Source: Pseudanabaena sp. FACHB-1998 (lineage in GTDB: Bacteria > Cyanobacteriota > Cyanobacteriia > Pseudanabaenales > Pseudanabaenaceae). Taken from it: a stretch of DNA of 64,000 nucleotides. Under the pieces are notes generated by a model. It searched no databases. It was not told the origin of the DNA and was given only the letters and a program-made list of their open reading frames with translations. A program made the position numbers and the translations under genes. Shown in pieces: positions 53,826 through 62,543 of the stretch. Position 1 is the first letter of the stretch; each line of letters opens with the position of its first letter. The stretch lies in NCBI RefSeq assembly GCF_014696355.1, contig NZ_JACJQA010000003.1:1-64000 (forward strand). Direction: 5' to 3'.

Positions 53826-54827
53826 ATGAAACGTCGTCAGCTTTTAGTTACATTAGGTAGCGCTTTAATTGGGTTACCCATCCTTGGATTCTTGATTAAA
53901 GCGATCGCTCAATCTAAAACCCCAGCTTCATACGACCCAGCCGCAGCGCAATCTCCTCCAAATATTCCTAAGTCTTCAAAAGATTCTCAAGACCCCAAGA
54001 ACCTTGCTGATGCAAATACAGAAATTACTTTAGAAACTACCGAGGAACCTTTACTCCGCTTTGCAGCGATCGCAGATAATGGCTTTGGTAGTCCTGACCA
54101 GATGGCAGTTGCCAAGTCAATGTGGGAAACTTATCAGCAAAAGCCCTACGCCTTTGTCTTGATGGCTGGTGATAACATTTATTCCTATGGTGAGATCAAG
54201 TTAGCCAAAGCTTATTTTGAGGAACCCTATGCACCTTTGCTCAAAGAGAACGTGAAATTTTATGCAGTGCTAGGCAATCACGACATCATCAAATCGAATA
54301 ATGGTCTGGATCAGATAAATTATCCACTCTTTAATATGAGCGATCGCTACTATTCCTTCACTAAAGGCGATGTCAATGAAGGAACTGTGGAATTTTTTGC
54401 GATCGATACAAATCGTAATGCGCCTTGGGAGGCTCAACTTGCGTGGCTCGATCAGCAATTAGGCAAAAGTACGGCTCCTTGGAAAATTGTCTATGGACAT
54501 CATCCACTCTATTCATCAGGTCGGCATGGAAGCGATCCTGAATTAGCCTCAATGCTTGAGCCAATTTTTTCTAAACATAAAGTTACTTTGTACCTATGCG
54601 GACATGATCATGGTTATGAGCGATTTAAACCCATAAATGGCACTACCTATATTGTGAATGGCGGCGGCGGCGCACCTTTGTATAAATTTACGGGATCACC
54701 TCAAACGGCTTTTGTGAGTTCGCAGTTTAGCTTTATGACCTTTGATGTCTATCAAGATAAGATCATCACCAAAGCGATCGCTACCGATGGCAAAGTATTT
54801 GATCGCGCCATAGTTACCAAGATATAA
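53826..54827 (+). CDS. Exported metallophosphoesterase (purple acid phosphatase-like)
   Basis: 333 residues. The N-terminus 'MKRRQLLVTLGSALIGLP' has a twin-arginine motif and hydrophobic core, suggesting Tat export. The calcineurin-like fold shows all metal motifs: 'AAIADNGFGS', 'VLMAGDNIYSYG', 'AVLGNHD', 'IVYGHHPLYSSG' and 'YLCGHDHGYER'. The spacing resembles ACP5-type acid phosphatases. A periplasmic phosphatase role, perhaps for phosphate scavenging, is likely but the substrate is unknown. Its last 22 coding bases, stop included, form part of a 28-bp inverted repeat. Confidence 0.9.
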   Translation: MKRRQLLVTLGSALIGLPILGFLIKAIAQSKTPASYDPAAAQSPPNIPKSSKDSQDPKNLADANTEITLETTEEPLLRFAAIADNGFGSPDQMAVAKSMWETYQQKPYAFVLMAGDNIYSYGEIKLAKAYFEEPYAPLLKENVKFYAVLGNHDIIKSNNGLDQINYPLFNMSDRYYSFTKGDVNEGTVEFFAIDTNRNAPWEAQLAWLDQQLGKSTAPWKIVYGHHPLYSSGRHGSDPELASMLEPIFSKHKVTLYLCGHDHGYERFKPINGTTYIVNGGGGAPLYKFTGSPQTAFVSSQFSFMTFDVYQDKIITKAIATDGKVFDRAIVTKI

Positions 54828-54864
54828 ATTCGCACGGCAAATTTATATCTTGGTAACTATGGCG
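54806..54864. terminator. Inverted repeat copying the 3' end of the phosphoesterase gene, apex GC-ACG-GC
   Basis: 28-bp stem with one mismatch (54806-54833 / 54837-54864). The left arm contains the last 22 nt of the CDS including TAA, and the right arm is its reverse complement. Confidence 0.9.
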
Positions 54865-54920
54865 TTTGATGCTTATCATCAAACAACCTATAGTAAATTT
54901 ATCTTCACCAGTTAATCTCC

Positions 54921-55676
54921 ATGAGCTTATATCTGTACGCAATTTTGCAAGCTGAAAATCTAGATCTGATTCAAAATATTGATCTCAACGGGATGAATAG
55001 TCAGCCCATTCAGTTTCATGCAATTCCACCTTTTGCGATCGTCTACAGTGAAGCTCAACAGGAACGATATCTCGCTAGTCGAGCCAATCTGCTTGCCCAT
55101 GAGACGGTTTTAGAATCGCTTATGAAGGCGATCGATCCCTATCAGGCTGTACCATTGCCCTTGCAATTTGGTCTAGTTGTCGAAGAATGGGAAGAGGTGC
55201 AACGGGATCTTCTCATTCCTTACGAAGACCAACTTAAGGGATTGATTAATAACTTAATTGGCAAAAGGGAAGTAAGTGTCAAGCTCTTTTGGAATCAAAC
55301 GGAAGAGTTAAATCTGGCAGTACTGGAAAATCAAGATTTGCAGAAGCGGCGCGAAGCTCTAGTTGGCAAAATGCTAAGCATGGATGAAGCTATTTCCATT
55401 GGGCAGGACTTAGAAGCCGCGATTGAGCAACGTCAGCAGGTGATCGTTAAGACTTTTTTAGAAACTTTAAAGCCTCTGTCCTATGACTATGCAGAAGGTG
55501 AACTACTGACGGAAAATATGATTTATAACGGTTCATTTCTCATTGATTGGAATAAGGAACCTGAGTTTGCTGCAACCGTTGAAGCGCTTGACAAGCAATT
55601 TGAGAATCGTCTCCGAATTCGCTACAACGATTTCACTGCTCCCTACAATTTTGTAAATGTAGATCGCGAGCAATAA
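54921..55676 (+). CDS. GvpL/GvpF-family gas vesicle protein
   Basis: 251 residues matching the GvpL/GvpF family: 'LYLYAILQAENL' at the start, 'ETVLESLMKAIDPYQAVPLPLQFGLVV' and 'VSVKLFWN' in the middle, and 'YNDFTAPYNFVNV' at the end. GvpF/L are minor proteins needed for gas vesicle nucleation. No other gvp gene (gvpA, C, N, J, K) is in the window, so this copy is isolated from any cluster seen here. Its stop codon overlaps a GGCGC-core hairpin. Confidence 0.88.
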   Translation: MSLYLYAILQAENLDLIQNIDLNGMNSQPIQFHAIPPFAIVYSEAQQERYLASRANLLAHETVLESLMKAIDPYQAVPLPLQFGLVVEEWEEVQRDLLIPYEDQLKGLINNLIGKREVSVKLFWNQTEELNLAVLENQDLQKRREALVGKMLSMDEAISIGQDLEAAIEQRQQVIVKTFLETLKPLSYDYAEGELLTENMIYNGSFLIDWNKEPEFAATVEALDKQFENRLRIRYNDFTAPYNFVNVDREQ

Positions 55677-55709
55677 GATAATGGCGGCGCGAAGCGCCGC
55701 CATTATCTT
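55675..55709. terminator. Bidirectional terminator, apex GC-GAA-GC
   Basis: 16-bp perfect stem 55675-55690 / 55694-55709, beginning inside the TAA stop of the gvpL/F gene and ending 3 nt before the stop of the flavoprotein gene. Confidence 0.85.
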
Positions 55710-55711
55710 GT

Positions 55712-57298
55712 TTAACTAAGTTTAGTTAATAGCTTTAATAATGATTGCGTCTTAGGAGTTAGTAAAGTTTTACGATATGCATCGGCGGCTTTTTTGATCG
55801 CATCGGCTTGCGTCGGATAGGAATGGATCACGCTAGATAATTTATTTAGTCCCAACTTAGAGGCGATCGCCAAAGTAATTTCGCTAATCATTTCGCCAGC
55901 ATGACTTGCCACAATGGTCGCGCCTAGAATGCGATCGCTACCCCGTTGATGCAAAATTTTGACAAAGCCTTCCGTTTCGCCATCATAGATAGCGCGATCA
56001 ACAGAGGAAAATGGAATCTTAATTTCGTTGGTTTCGATACCTTGAGCCTGAGCATCTTTGGCATATAAACCCACATGGGCAACTTCAGGATCGGTATAGG
56101 TAACCCAAGGCATGACCAGATCACTAAGTTTGCTTTTGCCTAAGCCAAAAGGAGAGAACAATGCATTTTTAATGACAATGCGGGCGGCGGCATCAGCAGC
56201 ATGGGTAAACTTCCAATCCATACAAATATCCCCTGCGGCAAAAATACGGGGATTGGAAGTTTGCAAATAGTCATTAACTAAAACCCCTTTACGCAGATCA
56301 TAGTTTATACCTACCGCTTCTAGGTTTAAGCCTTCGACATTTGGCGATCGCCCCGCACCGATTAAGATTTCATCAACTTCAATTTGATGATTAGTTCCAT
56401 TTTGTTGATAGTGAATAGCTTTGCCACTGTTAGTTTTTTCTACCTTGATAATTGCCGTATTCAAAGCTAAATTAATTCCTTCATCTTCAAATCTGTGCTT
56501 GAGGATTTCCGCCGCCTCCACATCTTCGCGATTGAGTAAATGGGGATTTTTATGCAATAAAGTCACCTCACAACCCAAGCGATGAAAGGCTTGTGCTAAT
56601 TCGCAACCAATTGCACCACCACCGATTACCGCTAATCTTTTGGGGCGATCGCCTAGAGAAAAGACTGTTTCGTTATTCAAATAACCGACTTCTGCAAGTC
56701 CTGAGATCTTGGGAGTTGCCGCCCTTGCGCCTGTGGCGATCGCTGCTTTTTTAAATTTTAATTTGAGAGTTCTATTAGCACTATTAGAATTATTAGAGCT
56801 GACAGAAATTTCTTTTTCATTGACAAATTGAGCCGAACCTAAAAATACATCCACTCCTAAATCTTTAAATCTAGCGGCTGAGTCGTGGTGACTAATGCTA
56901 GCGCGAATTTTTCGCATTCTCTCCATTACTGCCCCAAAATCAATATCCACCTCATGGGGCGGATTAATGCCAAAATTCGCTGCCTTGCGAATATCAGCAG
57001 CTACTCGTGCGGAGCGAATTACACATTTAGAAGGAACGCATCCCACATTCAGACAATCACCACCCATGAGATTTCTCTCAATTAAGGCGACTTTTAACCC
57101 AATTTTTAGCCCTGCGGCTCCTGCGGCGATCACCAAACCCGCCGTTCCTGCGCCAATCACGACTAGGTCATAGATATCAGCTGGCTGCGGATTTATCCAG
57201 TCAAGGGGATGCACATTCGCAATCAAAGCCCGATTGTAATCATCCACAGGCTGAATGAAATCTTCATAGCTAGACGAATATTCTGAAGAATTAGTCAT
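55712..57298 (-). CDS. FAD/NAD(P)-dependent disulfide oxidoreductase, mercuric reductase-like
   Basis: 528 residues of the class I pyridine-nucleotide disulfide oxidoreductase family. The FAD site 'DLVVIGAGTAGLVIAAGAAGLG'-type motif and redox cysteines 'GGDCLNVGCVPSK' (about 85) are clear. A second Rossmann motif 'RLAVIGGGAIGCELAQAF' and 'RIFAAGDI' follow. The dimerisation domain ends 'IHSYPTQADAIKKAADAY'. The C-terminal Cys pair that binds Hg(II) in true MerA is absent, so mercuric reductase activity is doubtful. It is downstream of a TVP38 gene on the same strand with a 60-nt gap, a recurrent pairing. Confidence 0.88.
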   Translation of the reverse strand: MTNSSEYSSSYEDFIQPVDDYNRALIANVHPLDWINPQPADIYDLVVIGAGTAGLVIAAGAAGLKIGLKVALIERNLMGGDCLNVGCVPSKCVIRSARVAADIRKAANFGINPPHEVDIDFGAVMERMRKIRASISHHDSAARFKDLGVDVFLGSAQFVNEKEISVSSNNSNSANRTLKLKFKKAAIATGARAATPKISGLAEVGYLNNETVFSLGDRPKRLAVIGGGAIGCELAQAFHRLGCEVTLLHKNPHLLNREDVEAAEILKHRFEDEGINLALNTAIIKVEKTNSGKAIHYQQNGTNHQIEVDEILIGAGRSPNVEGLNLEAVGINYDLRKGVLVNDYLQTSNPRIFAAGDICMDWKFTHAADAAARIVIKNALFSPFGLGKSKLSDLVMPWVTYTDPEVAHVGLYAKDAQAQGIETNEIKIPFSSVDRAIYDGETEGFVKILHQRGSDRILGATIVASHAGEMISEITLAIASKLGLNKLSSVIHSYPTQADAIKKAADAYRKTLLTPKTQSLLKLLTKLS

Positions 57299-57358
57299 GA
57301 TGGATGGTTAGGGATTGATTTACTTTTAATTTTAGAATGAGAGAGGCATTGGGATTGA

Positions 57359-58099
57359 TTAAGGATCTAGCGTTTTCGTCAGAATTCGGTTAGCAATCCG
57401 AGTAACTTGGATAGTGACAGCGATCGTGGCGATTAAACCAGTAATTTTAATACTCCATTGAGCCATGAGAGCTTGGGGATTATTAACATAATCCGTCTGT
57501 GGCGCACCTAAAATCGCCACATCCCCAACTAAAGCTCCTAGATAAACATACATAATCGTTGCGGGAATCATCCCTATCGAGCCAAGAATGTAGTCCCTGA
57601 GGGCAACGCGAGTCACTCCAAAGGCATAATTAAGCATATTAAATGGAAAAATTGGTGATAGTCGAGTTAGAAATACAATCTTAAAACCATCGATCGCTAC
57701 AGCCGCATCGATCGCCCGAAAGGTGAGGCTATTTTTGATCTTTTCGCTAAACCAACCTCGCGCAAAATAGCGACCAATGAGAAAGGCAAAGGTTGCGCCC
57801 AAGGTTGCCGCAATAAATACATAGATGGAACCCCAAAGCACGCCATATAAAGCGCCTCCTCCTAAAGTCAGGATCGAGCCGGGGATAAATAAAACTGTCG
57901 CTAAGTTGTAAATGAGGATAAAAGCGATCGCCCCCACTGCACCGAGTGTCTTAATCCAGAGCAAGGTATTTTGGGTGATGCTCCTCAGACTGATATTGAT
58001 ATTAAGCTGCTGAAAAACGGCTTCCAAAAGGACAATAGCGATTAATAAAAATATTGCTTTTAGCCAAAATTTGGGCTGATTCAGCCGCGATCGCATCAT
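57359..58099 (-). CDS. TVP38/TMEM64-family membrane protein
   Basis: 246 residues with about five membrane segments. The family signature is present: 'LFIPGSILTLGGGALYGVLWGSIYVFIAATLGATFAFLIGRY', then 'FKIVFLTRLSPIFPFNMLNYAFGVT'. These DedA-like proteins are implicated in lipid scrambling or small-molecule transport. It precedes the MerA-like flavoprotein in the same orientation. A homologous gene begins at 63672 behind arsM. Confidence 0.92.
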   Translation of the reverse strand: MMRSRLNQPKFWLKAIFLLIAIVLLEAVFQQLNINISLRSITQNTLLWIKTLGAVGAIAFILIYNLATVLFIPGSILTLGGGALYGVLWGSIYVFIAATLGATFAFLIGRYFARGWFSEKIKNSLTFRAIDAAVAIDGFKIVFLTRLSPIFPFNMLNYAFGVTRVALRDYILGSIGMIPATIMYVYLGALVGDVAILGAPQTDYVNNPQALMAQWSIKITGLIATIAVTIQVTRIANRILTKTLDP

Positions 58100-58198
58100 A
58101 CTAATCGCTCCATTTGGTTAGGGCAGAACATTACAATCTTAGCTTTTTAGAATCTGAGCCTTTATTTCTTTGTCCTAACGTTAAAATATATGAAGTAG

Positions 58199-58303
58199 TA
58201 AGTATCTGGGCAAAATTAAAAAAACAAAACCAAAAACTGTGACGCACGCGCAGCGTGCGCCACAGTTTTTGGGGTTTTATATTTAATTTTGCCTAGCTAC
58301 TTA
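58199..58303. mobile_element. MITE family B copy (105 bp) with internal hairpin, apex GC-GCA-GC
   Basis: Ends TAAGTATCTGGGCAAAATT and (reversed) TAAGTAGCTAGGCAAAATT. The inner stem CCAAAAACTGTGACGCACGC (58230-58249) pairs with 58253-58272 with one mismatch. Confidence 0.7.
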
Positions 58304-58332
58304 GATAATTTTGATAACAACTTTAAAAGCCC

Positions 58333-58761
58333 ATGTCTACAGAAATACTTAATCCTCAATTAAATACGCCAAAACCCGAATTTGCTGAATATGAAGCCCA
58401 AATATTGCAAAGAGCCGAAATAGCCTTGCGATGTGCGCCATTTACGGTGAAGCTATTCGCAGATATGGCAAAGCTAGGAGTCAATCTACGGGCGATCGCT
58501 GGCAATGAGGGCATAAAAAATCAATATCTAACAAGCTCCAGCAGTTTGATTATCACTGAAAATGCTTTGCTATGGCTGATTCAAGTTGGAGTCTTGCGCC
58601 GTGAAGTGGATGGTCAAGGCATCACAGATAGCTTTCGCCTTACGCCCATGGGACATCTTTTATTAGATAGGTGGCAAAACGATTTGAGATTTCCGATCGC
58701 CAGCTTTAGCGATCGCTTGCAAAATTTTTGGGCGCAAATTCAAATATCCAGATTTCTTTAA
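58333..58761 (+). CDS. Npun_F0494-type conserved cyanobacterial protein
   Basis: 142 residues. The region 'RAEIALRCAPFTVKLFADMAKLGVNLRAIAGNEGI' and 'ENALLWLIQVGVLRREVDGQGITDSFRLTPMG' matches, from memory, the Npun_F0494 family of small cyanobacterial proteins. The second half looks like a winged helix, but no function is known. The TAA stop is the first three bases of TAAGTAGCTGG, a MITE B end, so the C-terminus may have been set by insertion. Confidence 0.7.
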   Translation: MSTEILNPQLNTPKPEFAEYEAQILQRAEIALRCAPFTVKLFADMAKLGVNLRAIAGNEGIKNQYLTSSSSLIITENALLWLIQVGVLRREVDGQGITDSFRLTPMGHLLLDRWQNDLRFPIASFSDRLQNFWAQIQISRFL

Positions 58762-58875
58762 GTAGCTGGTCATCATAAAAAACAAAGCTAAAGCCATTGG
58801 CACACGCGCAGCGTGCACCAATGGCTTTAGGCTTTTGTGGCGCTTTATGTAACAAATTTTCTTAAAGAAATCTGG
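58748..58875. repeat. Nested inverted repeats over the 3' end of the Npun_F0494 gene
   Basis: The outer perfect 15-bp repeat CCAGATTTCTTTAAG / CTTAAAGAAATCTGG (58748-58762 / 58861-58875) contains the last codons and stop. Inside it is a hairpin with apex CACGC-GCA-GCGTG (58782-58838). The gap to 58956 has no other feature. Confidence 0.8.
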
Positions 58876-58956
58876 AACTTAAAGCTTTAAATACAGTCTG
58901 CTATTAAGAGTTTTGCCTCTAGCAAATCAATCAGTAAATTAAGCTAGGACTAAATC

Positions 58957-60639
58957 ATGATGCCTATTTCTTCTAAAAAATCTTCTCAAAAACTTTCTAA
59001 AAAACTTAGCAATCTTCTGGGCAATACACTGGGCAATACCTTAGGGAATACTTTTTATAAAACTTCCATATCTCTCCTTGCAGCAACCCTAGCGACAGCA
59101 CCATTCCTCTCAACCCTAGAAGCGCTCGCTGCCCCATCTGCCCCACAGGTAATTGCTCAGCTACCTCAAGATTGGCAGTCAGGGGTGAAGCTTTTACGTT
59201 TACTCGACAATTCTGGCAATCTTTCTAGTATTGGTATTTTATTTGACTTAGCTAACAAGCCTGCCACTTCCTACGCTAACGTTGTCTATCAACTTTATGT
59301 AAAGCGCTCTGGGGAATGGCGCGAAGTCTATACCACCTCTGGCGCACGTCTCCTATCTAAGAACGCAGGTCGATATTTTGTACCCGTTGAAGTAATTCCC
59401 CTCAACCAGCTCAGCGAAAAAATTTCTCTTGATGATATTTACAACGGTGACCTTAAGGCTATTACTAGCGTCCGCTATGACATTCCCAATGGGGCAAAGG
59501 ATGCCAGATTTGTCCTTGAGGAAGTTAAATCTTTTAGCTCGATTGTTGCCGTAAGTGCTTCTGAAGTAATTGCTGGACGTATTTCTTCAATATCTTCTAA
59601 CAACACTACAGTCAACACTTCCACAAATACGGTCAGCAATACCTATAACAATAATTCCCGCAATAATTCCAATAATGGCGACTTTTCTGATCGCGACTTA
59701 GGGATTTCGTCGGGTTCGCAAACCGTATCTCAAAACAACAATACCAACACGACCCAAACAACCGTTGTCCGAACCACCCAAGAAGTTAAGCCTCTGAAAC
59801 CCATCATCGTCACTAAAAAAGACTATGACGATGAAGATGACGATTACGAAGATAGCCGTCGTTCCGAAGACAGAGATCGTAAAGATCGCAAGGATCGGGA
59901 AGGTGTGGAGCTATCTAAAAAAAATCCCCATCGCGGACATTTTAGCTTAGCAGTTTTGCAGTCTCAGCCTCGCTTGTCTCAAGTCATCGCTCGCGTCTCC
60001 ATCAAATCTAAGCGTCCCAAAGGATTTATCAAAGAGCGCTTTGTGGGTGACTATCGATTTAATATTAACCAACGGGCTACTTTTATTCGTGGTTTGAATC
60101 CTGGCGATCGCCTGATCGTGCGTTTGTTTGACTTAAATAATCGTCCCTTAGGCTACAGCGAAGTTCAGTTGCTTAAGGATTTTGCGACCGTTAACTTGAT
60201 CCTGCCTAGCGATCCATCCGCCTACGGCACATTGAGAACTGTTTCGGGCATTGATTCACAGCGCATTGGACAAATTGATCGCAATGTCAGACTCTATGAC
60301 TATTACACTCAGATCCAAACTACTAATGTTGTCAGCCAAACAGTGGCTCGCTTCTTGACTACTTCCCAAGGTATTCCCGTGAATTTATTTAATGTTGCAG
60401 GTTTACCCCAATCTCCCAGCCAAAGTAGCTACACCAATGCTTTTGCCAAGGGTGAGCAATCATTAATTAATCGCGCAATTGATGTATTTACAAGAGACAT
60501 GCCCCCTGTAATGCAAGTCCTTCCCGGGAAGTTATCACCGATTTTACCGATCAATGACTCCAATTCGACCATTGATGTGGTTCGGAAGATCATTGATTTC
60601 AAAGACTTGAAACCCAGTAACATCTCCACCTTTTTCTAA
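58957..60639 (+). CDS. Exported hypothetical protein, Asn/Thr-rich linker
   Basis: 560 residues. The N-terminus holds a Lys/Ser-rich stretch with triple 'LGNT', then a signal-like hydrophobic segment (about 35-58). A first folded domain (about 70-200, 'GVKLLRLLDNSGNLSSIGILFDLAN') is followed by an Asn/Thr/Ser-rich linker (about 205-290) and a charged Asp/Glu/Arg/Lys block (about 295-325). A second beta-rich domain follows (about 330-430, 'RGLNPGDRLIVRLFDLNNRPLGY'). I recognise no family; a surface or cell-wall role is possible. HIP1 sites occur in frame. Confidence 0.75.
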   Translation: MMPISSKKSSQKLSKKLSNLLGNTLGNTLGNTFYKTSISLLAATLATAPFLSTLEALAAPSAPQVIAQLPQDWQSGVKLLRLLDNSGNLSSIGILFDLANKPATSYANVVYQLYVKRSGEWREVYTTSGARLLSKNAGRYFVPVEVIPLNQLSEKISLDDIYNGDLKAITSVRYDIPNGAKDARFVLEEVKSFSSIVAVSASEVIAGRISSISSNNTTVNTSTNTVSNTYNNNSRNNSNNGDFSDRDLGISSGSQTVSQNNNTNTTQTTVVRTTQEVKPLKPIIVTKKDYDDEDDDYEDSRRSEDRDRKDRKDREGVELSKKNPHRGHFSLAVLQSQPRLSQVIARVSIKSKRPKGFIKERFVGDYRFNINQRATFIRGLNPGDRLIVRLFDLNNRPLGYSEVQLLKDFATVNLILPSDPSAYGTLRTVSGIDSQRIGQIDRNVRLYDYYTQIQTTNVVSQTVARFLTTSQGIPVNLFNVAGLPQSPSQSSYTNAFAKGEQSLINRAIDVFTRDMPPVMQVLPGKLSPILPINDSNSTIDVVRKIIDFKDLKPSNISTFF

Positions 60640-60656
60640 TACGCATATCCTAAAAC

Positions 60657-60687
60657 GCAGTGCCGTTCGTGTAACGAACGGCACTGC
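60657..60687. terminator. Hairpin, 14-bp perfect stem, loop GTA
   Basis: 60657-60670 pairs perfectly with 60674-60687 shortly after the exported protein's stop. The loop is three bases but is closed by GT/AC rather than GC. Confidence 0.75.
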
Positions 60688-60709
60688 AAATAAAAGTGGC
60701 GTACGGCTA

Positions 60710-60881
60710 TATAGCTGTTGCCATTCTTGTTACAGCGCTTTGCGCTTACTTGAAACCCAGAAATATTTTTGAAAGCGCCGCGAAGCGGCGCTTTCAAAAA
60801 TATTTCTGTACTACTCAGAGCCTCAATAGGCTGTAACCAGAATAGGGTTTGATTTGTCCTCATGCAAGTGACCATAGCTAT
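60710..60881. mobile_element. MITE family A variant (172 bp) with two GC-NNN-GC hairpins
   Basis: Left end TATAGCTGTTGCCATTCTTG; the right end reversed is ATAGCTATGGTCACTTGCAT. It contains AGCGC-TTT-GCGCT and a 23-bp perfect stem (60759-60781 / 60785-60807, apex GC-GAA-GC), so it is longer than other copies. Confidence 0.7.
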
Positions 60882-60882
60882 C

Positions 60883-60927
60883 CAAAAAGCATCAAATGAG
60901 TGCAATGCGTTCCTTTGATGCTTTTTG
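60883..60927. repeat. Hairpin, 21-bp imperfect stem, apex GC-AAT-GC
   Basis: CAAAAAGCATCAAA / TTTGATGCTTTTTG form the outer 14 bp; the inner stem has decayed but GC-AAT-GC remains. Nothing else is seen up to 61075. Confidence 0.65.
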
Positions 60928-61075
60928 TGCAGATTTCTTAAGCATTGTAGCGATCGCTACAAATAGAGTCAGGAAGGTGTCAAGATTGGAATACTTAAGG
61001 ATATTTCTAGAAAATTCAATATCCAGCAAGTTTTTTACAAAAAATATGAATTCATAATCATGAATTCTGAATGCT

Positions 61076-62422
61076 ATGAAAAAAATTTTTGTAATTGATA
61101 CTAACGTCCTACTCTACGACCCAACTTCGATCATGCACTTTGCGGATAATGAAGTTGTCCTGCCCATGACCATCATCGAAGAACTCGATCGCTTCAAAAA
61201 GCAGCCCGAAATGATCGGACGGAATGCGCGGCAAGTTTCGCGCACCCTCGATAATTTACGAACTCAAGGCAATATTATCAAGGGGATTTCGTTGGAAAAT
61301 GAGGGACTATTACGAGTAGCTCTATGCGATCGCGACACCCTCAAAACTCTCCCAATCGAACTTGAAGGCGATCGCAATGACAATGCAATTTTGGCAGTAG
61401 CCCTTGAGCTAAAAAATAATTGTCATTGCCGCGTGATCATGGTCAGCAAAGACACCAACTTACGCATCAAGGCTGATGCCCTTGGACTAGAGGCTCAAGA
61501 TTATGAAACCGATAAAGTCGATGTTTCCGATCTGTATACGGGTATTGCCGAGCTAAGCGTCGATGGCGATCGGATTAACCAACTTTTCAAAAATGAGGCG
61601 ATTCAAGTCGAGGCAAACTTGTCTCCCAATCAAGCGGTGATGCTTGTGGATCAAGCAAATCCATCGCACACAGCTTTAGCGATCACCAATGGTATCCGCA
61701 ACGGTCAATCTAGCAAATTGATTGCCATCAATAAAATTGTCAATTCTGGCATCTTAGGCATCAACGCCCGCAATCGCGAACAAAAATTTGCCCTCGATCT
61801 CTTGCTAAATGACGAAATTCCATTAGTTACACTGGTGGGCAAAGCTGGTACAGGCAAGACTTTATTAGCGATCGCGGTTGGACTCCACAAAGTAAGCGAT
61901 GAGCGCACTTACACGCGCCTCCTAATTTCCCGCCCCGTCATTCCGATGGGCAAAGACATCGGCTTCTTACCAGGAGACATCAAAGAAAAGCTCACTCCTT
62001 GGATGCAGCCCATTTACGATAATTTCGACCTAATTTTTGGAACGCAAGCTCCCAAAGAAAAACGCAGTATTCACGCTCACACCCGCCGAGGTCACGAAGA
62101 TTTACTAGAGCGCGGACTTCTCCAAATTGAACCCTTGACTTACATAAGGGGTCGCACAATTCCCCAGCAATTCCTCATCGTTGACGAAGCCCAAAATCTT
62201 ACCCCCCACGAAGTCAAGACTATTTTGACCCGCGCAGGCGAAGGTACAAAGATCGTCCTCACTGGCGATCCTGAACAAATTGATAATCCCTTCATTGATG
62301 CCGCCAGCAACGGACTCACCTATGTAGTGGAGCGTTTCAAAAACGATCCTCTCGCAGGACATATTACGCTTAGCAAAGGCGAGCGTTCCAAATTAGCCGA
62401 ACGTTCCACAGAATTGTTATAG
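61076..62422 (+). CDS. PIN domain fused to PhoH-family ATPase
   Basis: 448 residues. The N-terminal PIN domain (about 1-140) opens 'KKIFVIDTNVLLYDP' with catalytic Asp 8 and has 'RNDNAILAVAL' and 'VMVSKDTNLR'-type acidic motifs. The PhoH ATPase follows with Walker A 'GKAGTGKT' (about 262) and Walker B 'QFLIVDEAQNLTPHE'. Such PhoH2 proteins combine RNase and RNA-helicase-like activity. The TAG stop falls inside TATAGCTG, the left end of a MITE A copy. Confidence 0.94.
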   Translation: MKKIFVIDTNVLLYDPTSIMHFADNEVVLPMTIIEELDRFKKQPEMIGRNARQVSRTLDNLRTQGNIIKGISLENEGLLRVALCDRDTLKTLPIELEGDRNDNAILAVALELKNNCHCRVIMVSKDTNLRIKADALGLEAQDYETDKVDVSDLYTGIAELSVDGDRINQLFKNEAIQVEANLSPNQAVMLVDQANPSHTALAITNGIRNGQSSKLIAINKIVNSGILGINARNREQKFALDLLLNDEIPLVTLVGKAGTGKTLLAIAVGLHKVSDERTYTRLLISRPVIPMGKDIGFLPGDIKEKLTPWMQPIYDNFDLIFGTQAPKEKRSIHAHTRRGHEDLLERGLLQIEPLTYIRGRTIPQQFLIVDEAQNLTPHEVKTILTRAGEGTKIVLTGDPEQIDNPFIDAASNGLTYVVERFKNDPLAGHITLSKGERSKLAERSTELL

Positions 62423-62539
62423 CTGTAGCTGTAGTCTCTTGCATTAGGACAAACTAAAACCCAAGAAGTGAGTTGCGGCGCTTCGCGCCGCAACTCACTT
62501 CTTGGGTTTTGTGTCCTAACAAAATTGGCTATAGCTATA
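62418..62539. mobile_element. MITE family A copy (122 bp) supplying the PhoH2 stop codon
   Basis: Starts TATAGCTGTAGCTGTAGTCT and ends GGCTATAGCTATA. The inner 25-bp perfect stem (62457-62481 / 62485-62509) has core GGCGC-TTC-GCGCC. The TAG stop at 62420-62422 is part of the element end. Confidence 0.8.
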
Positions 62540-62543
62540 AAAG

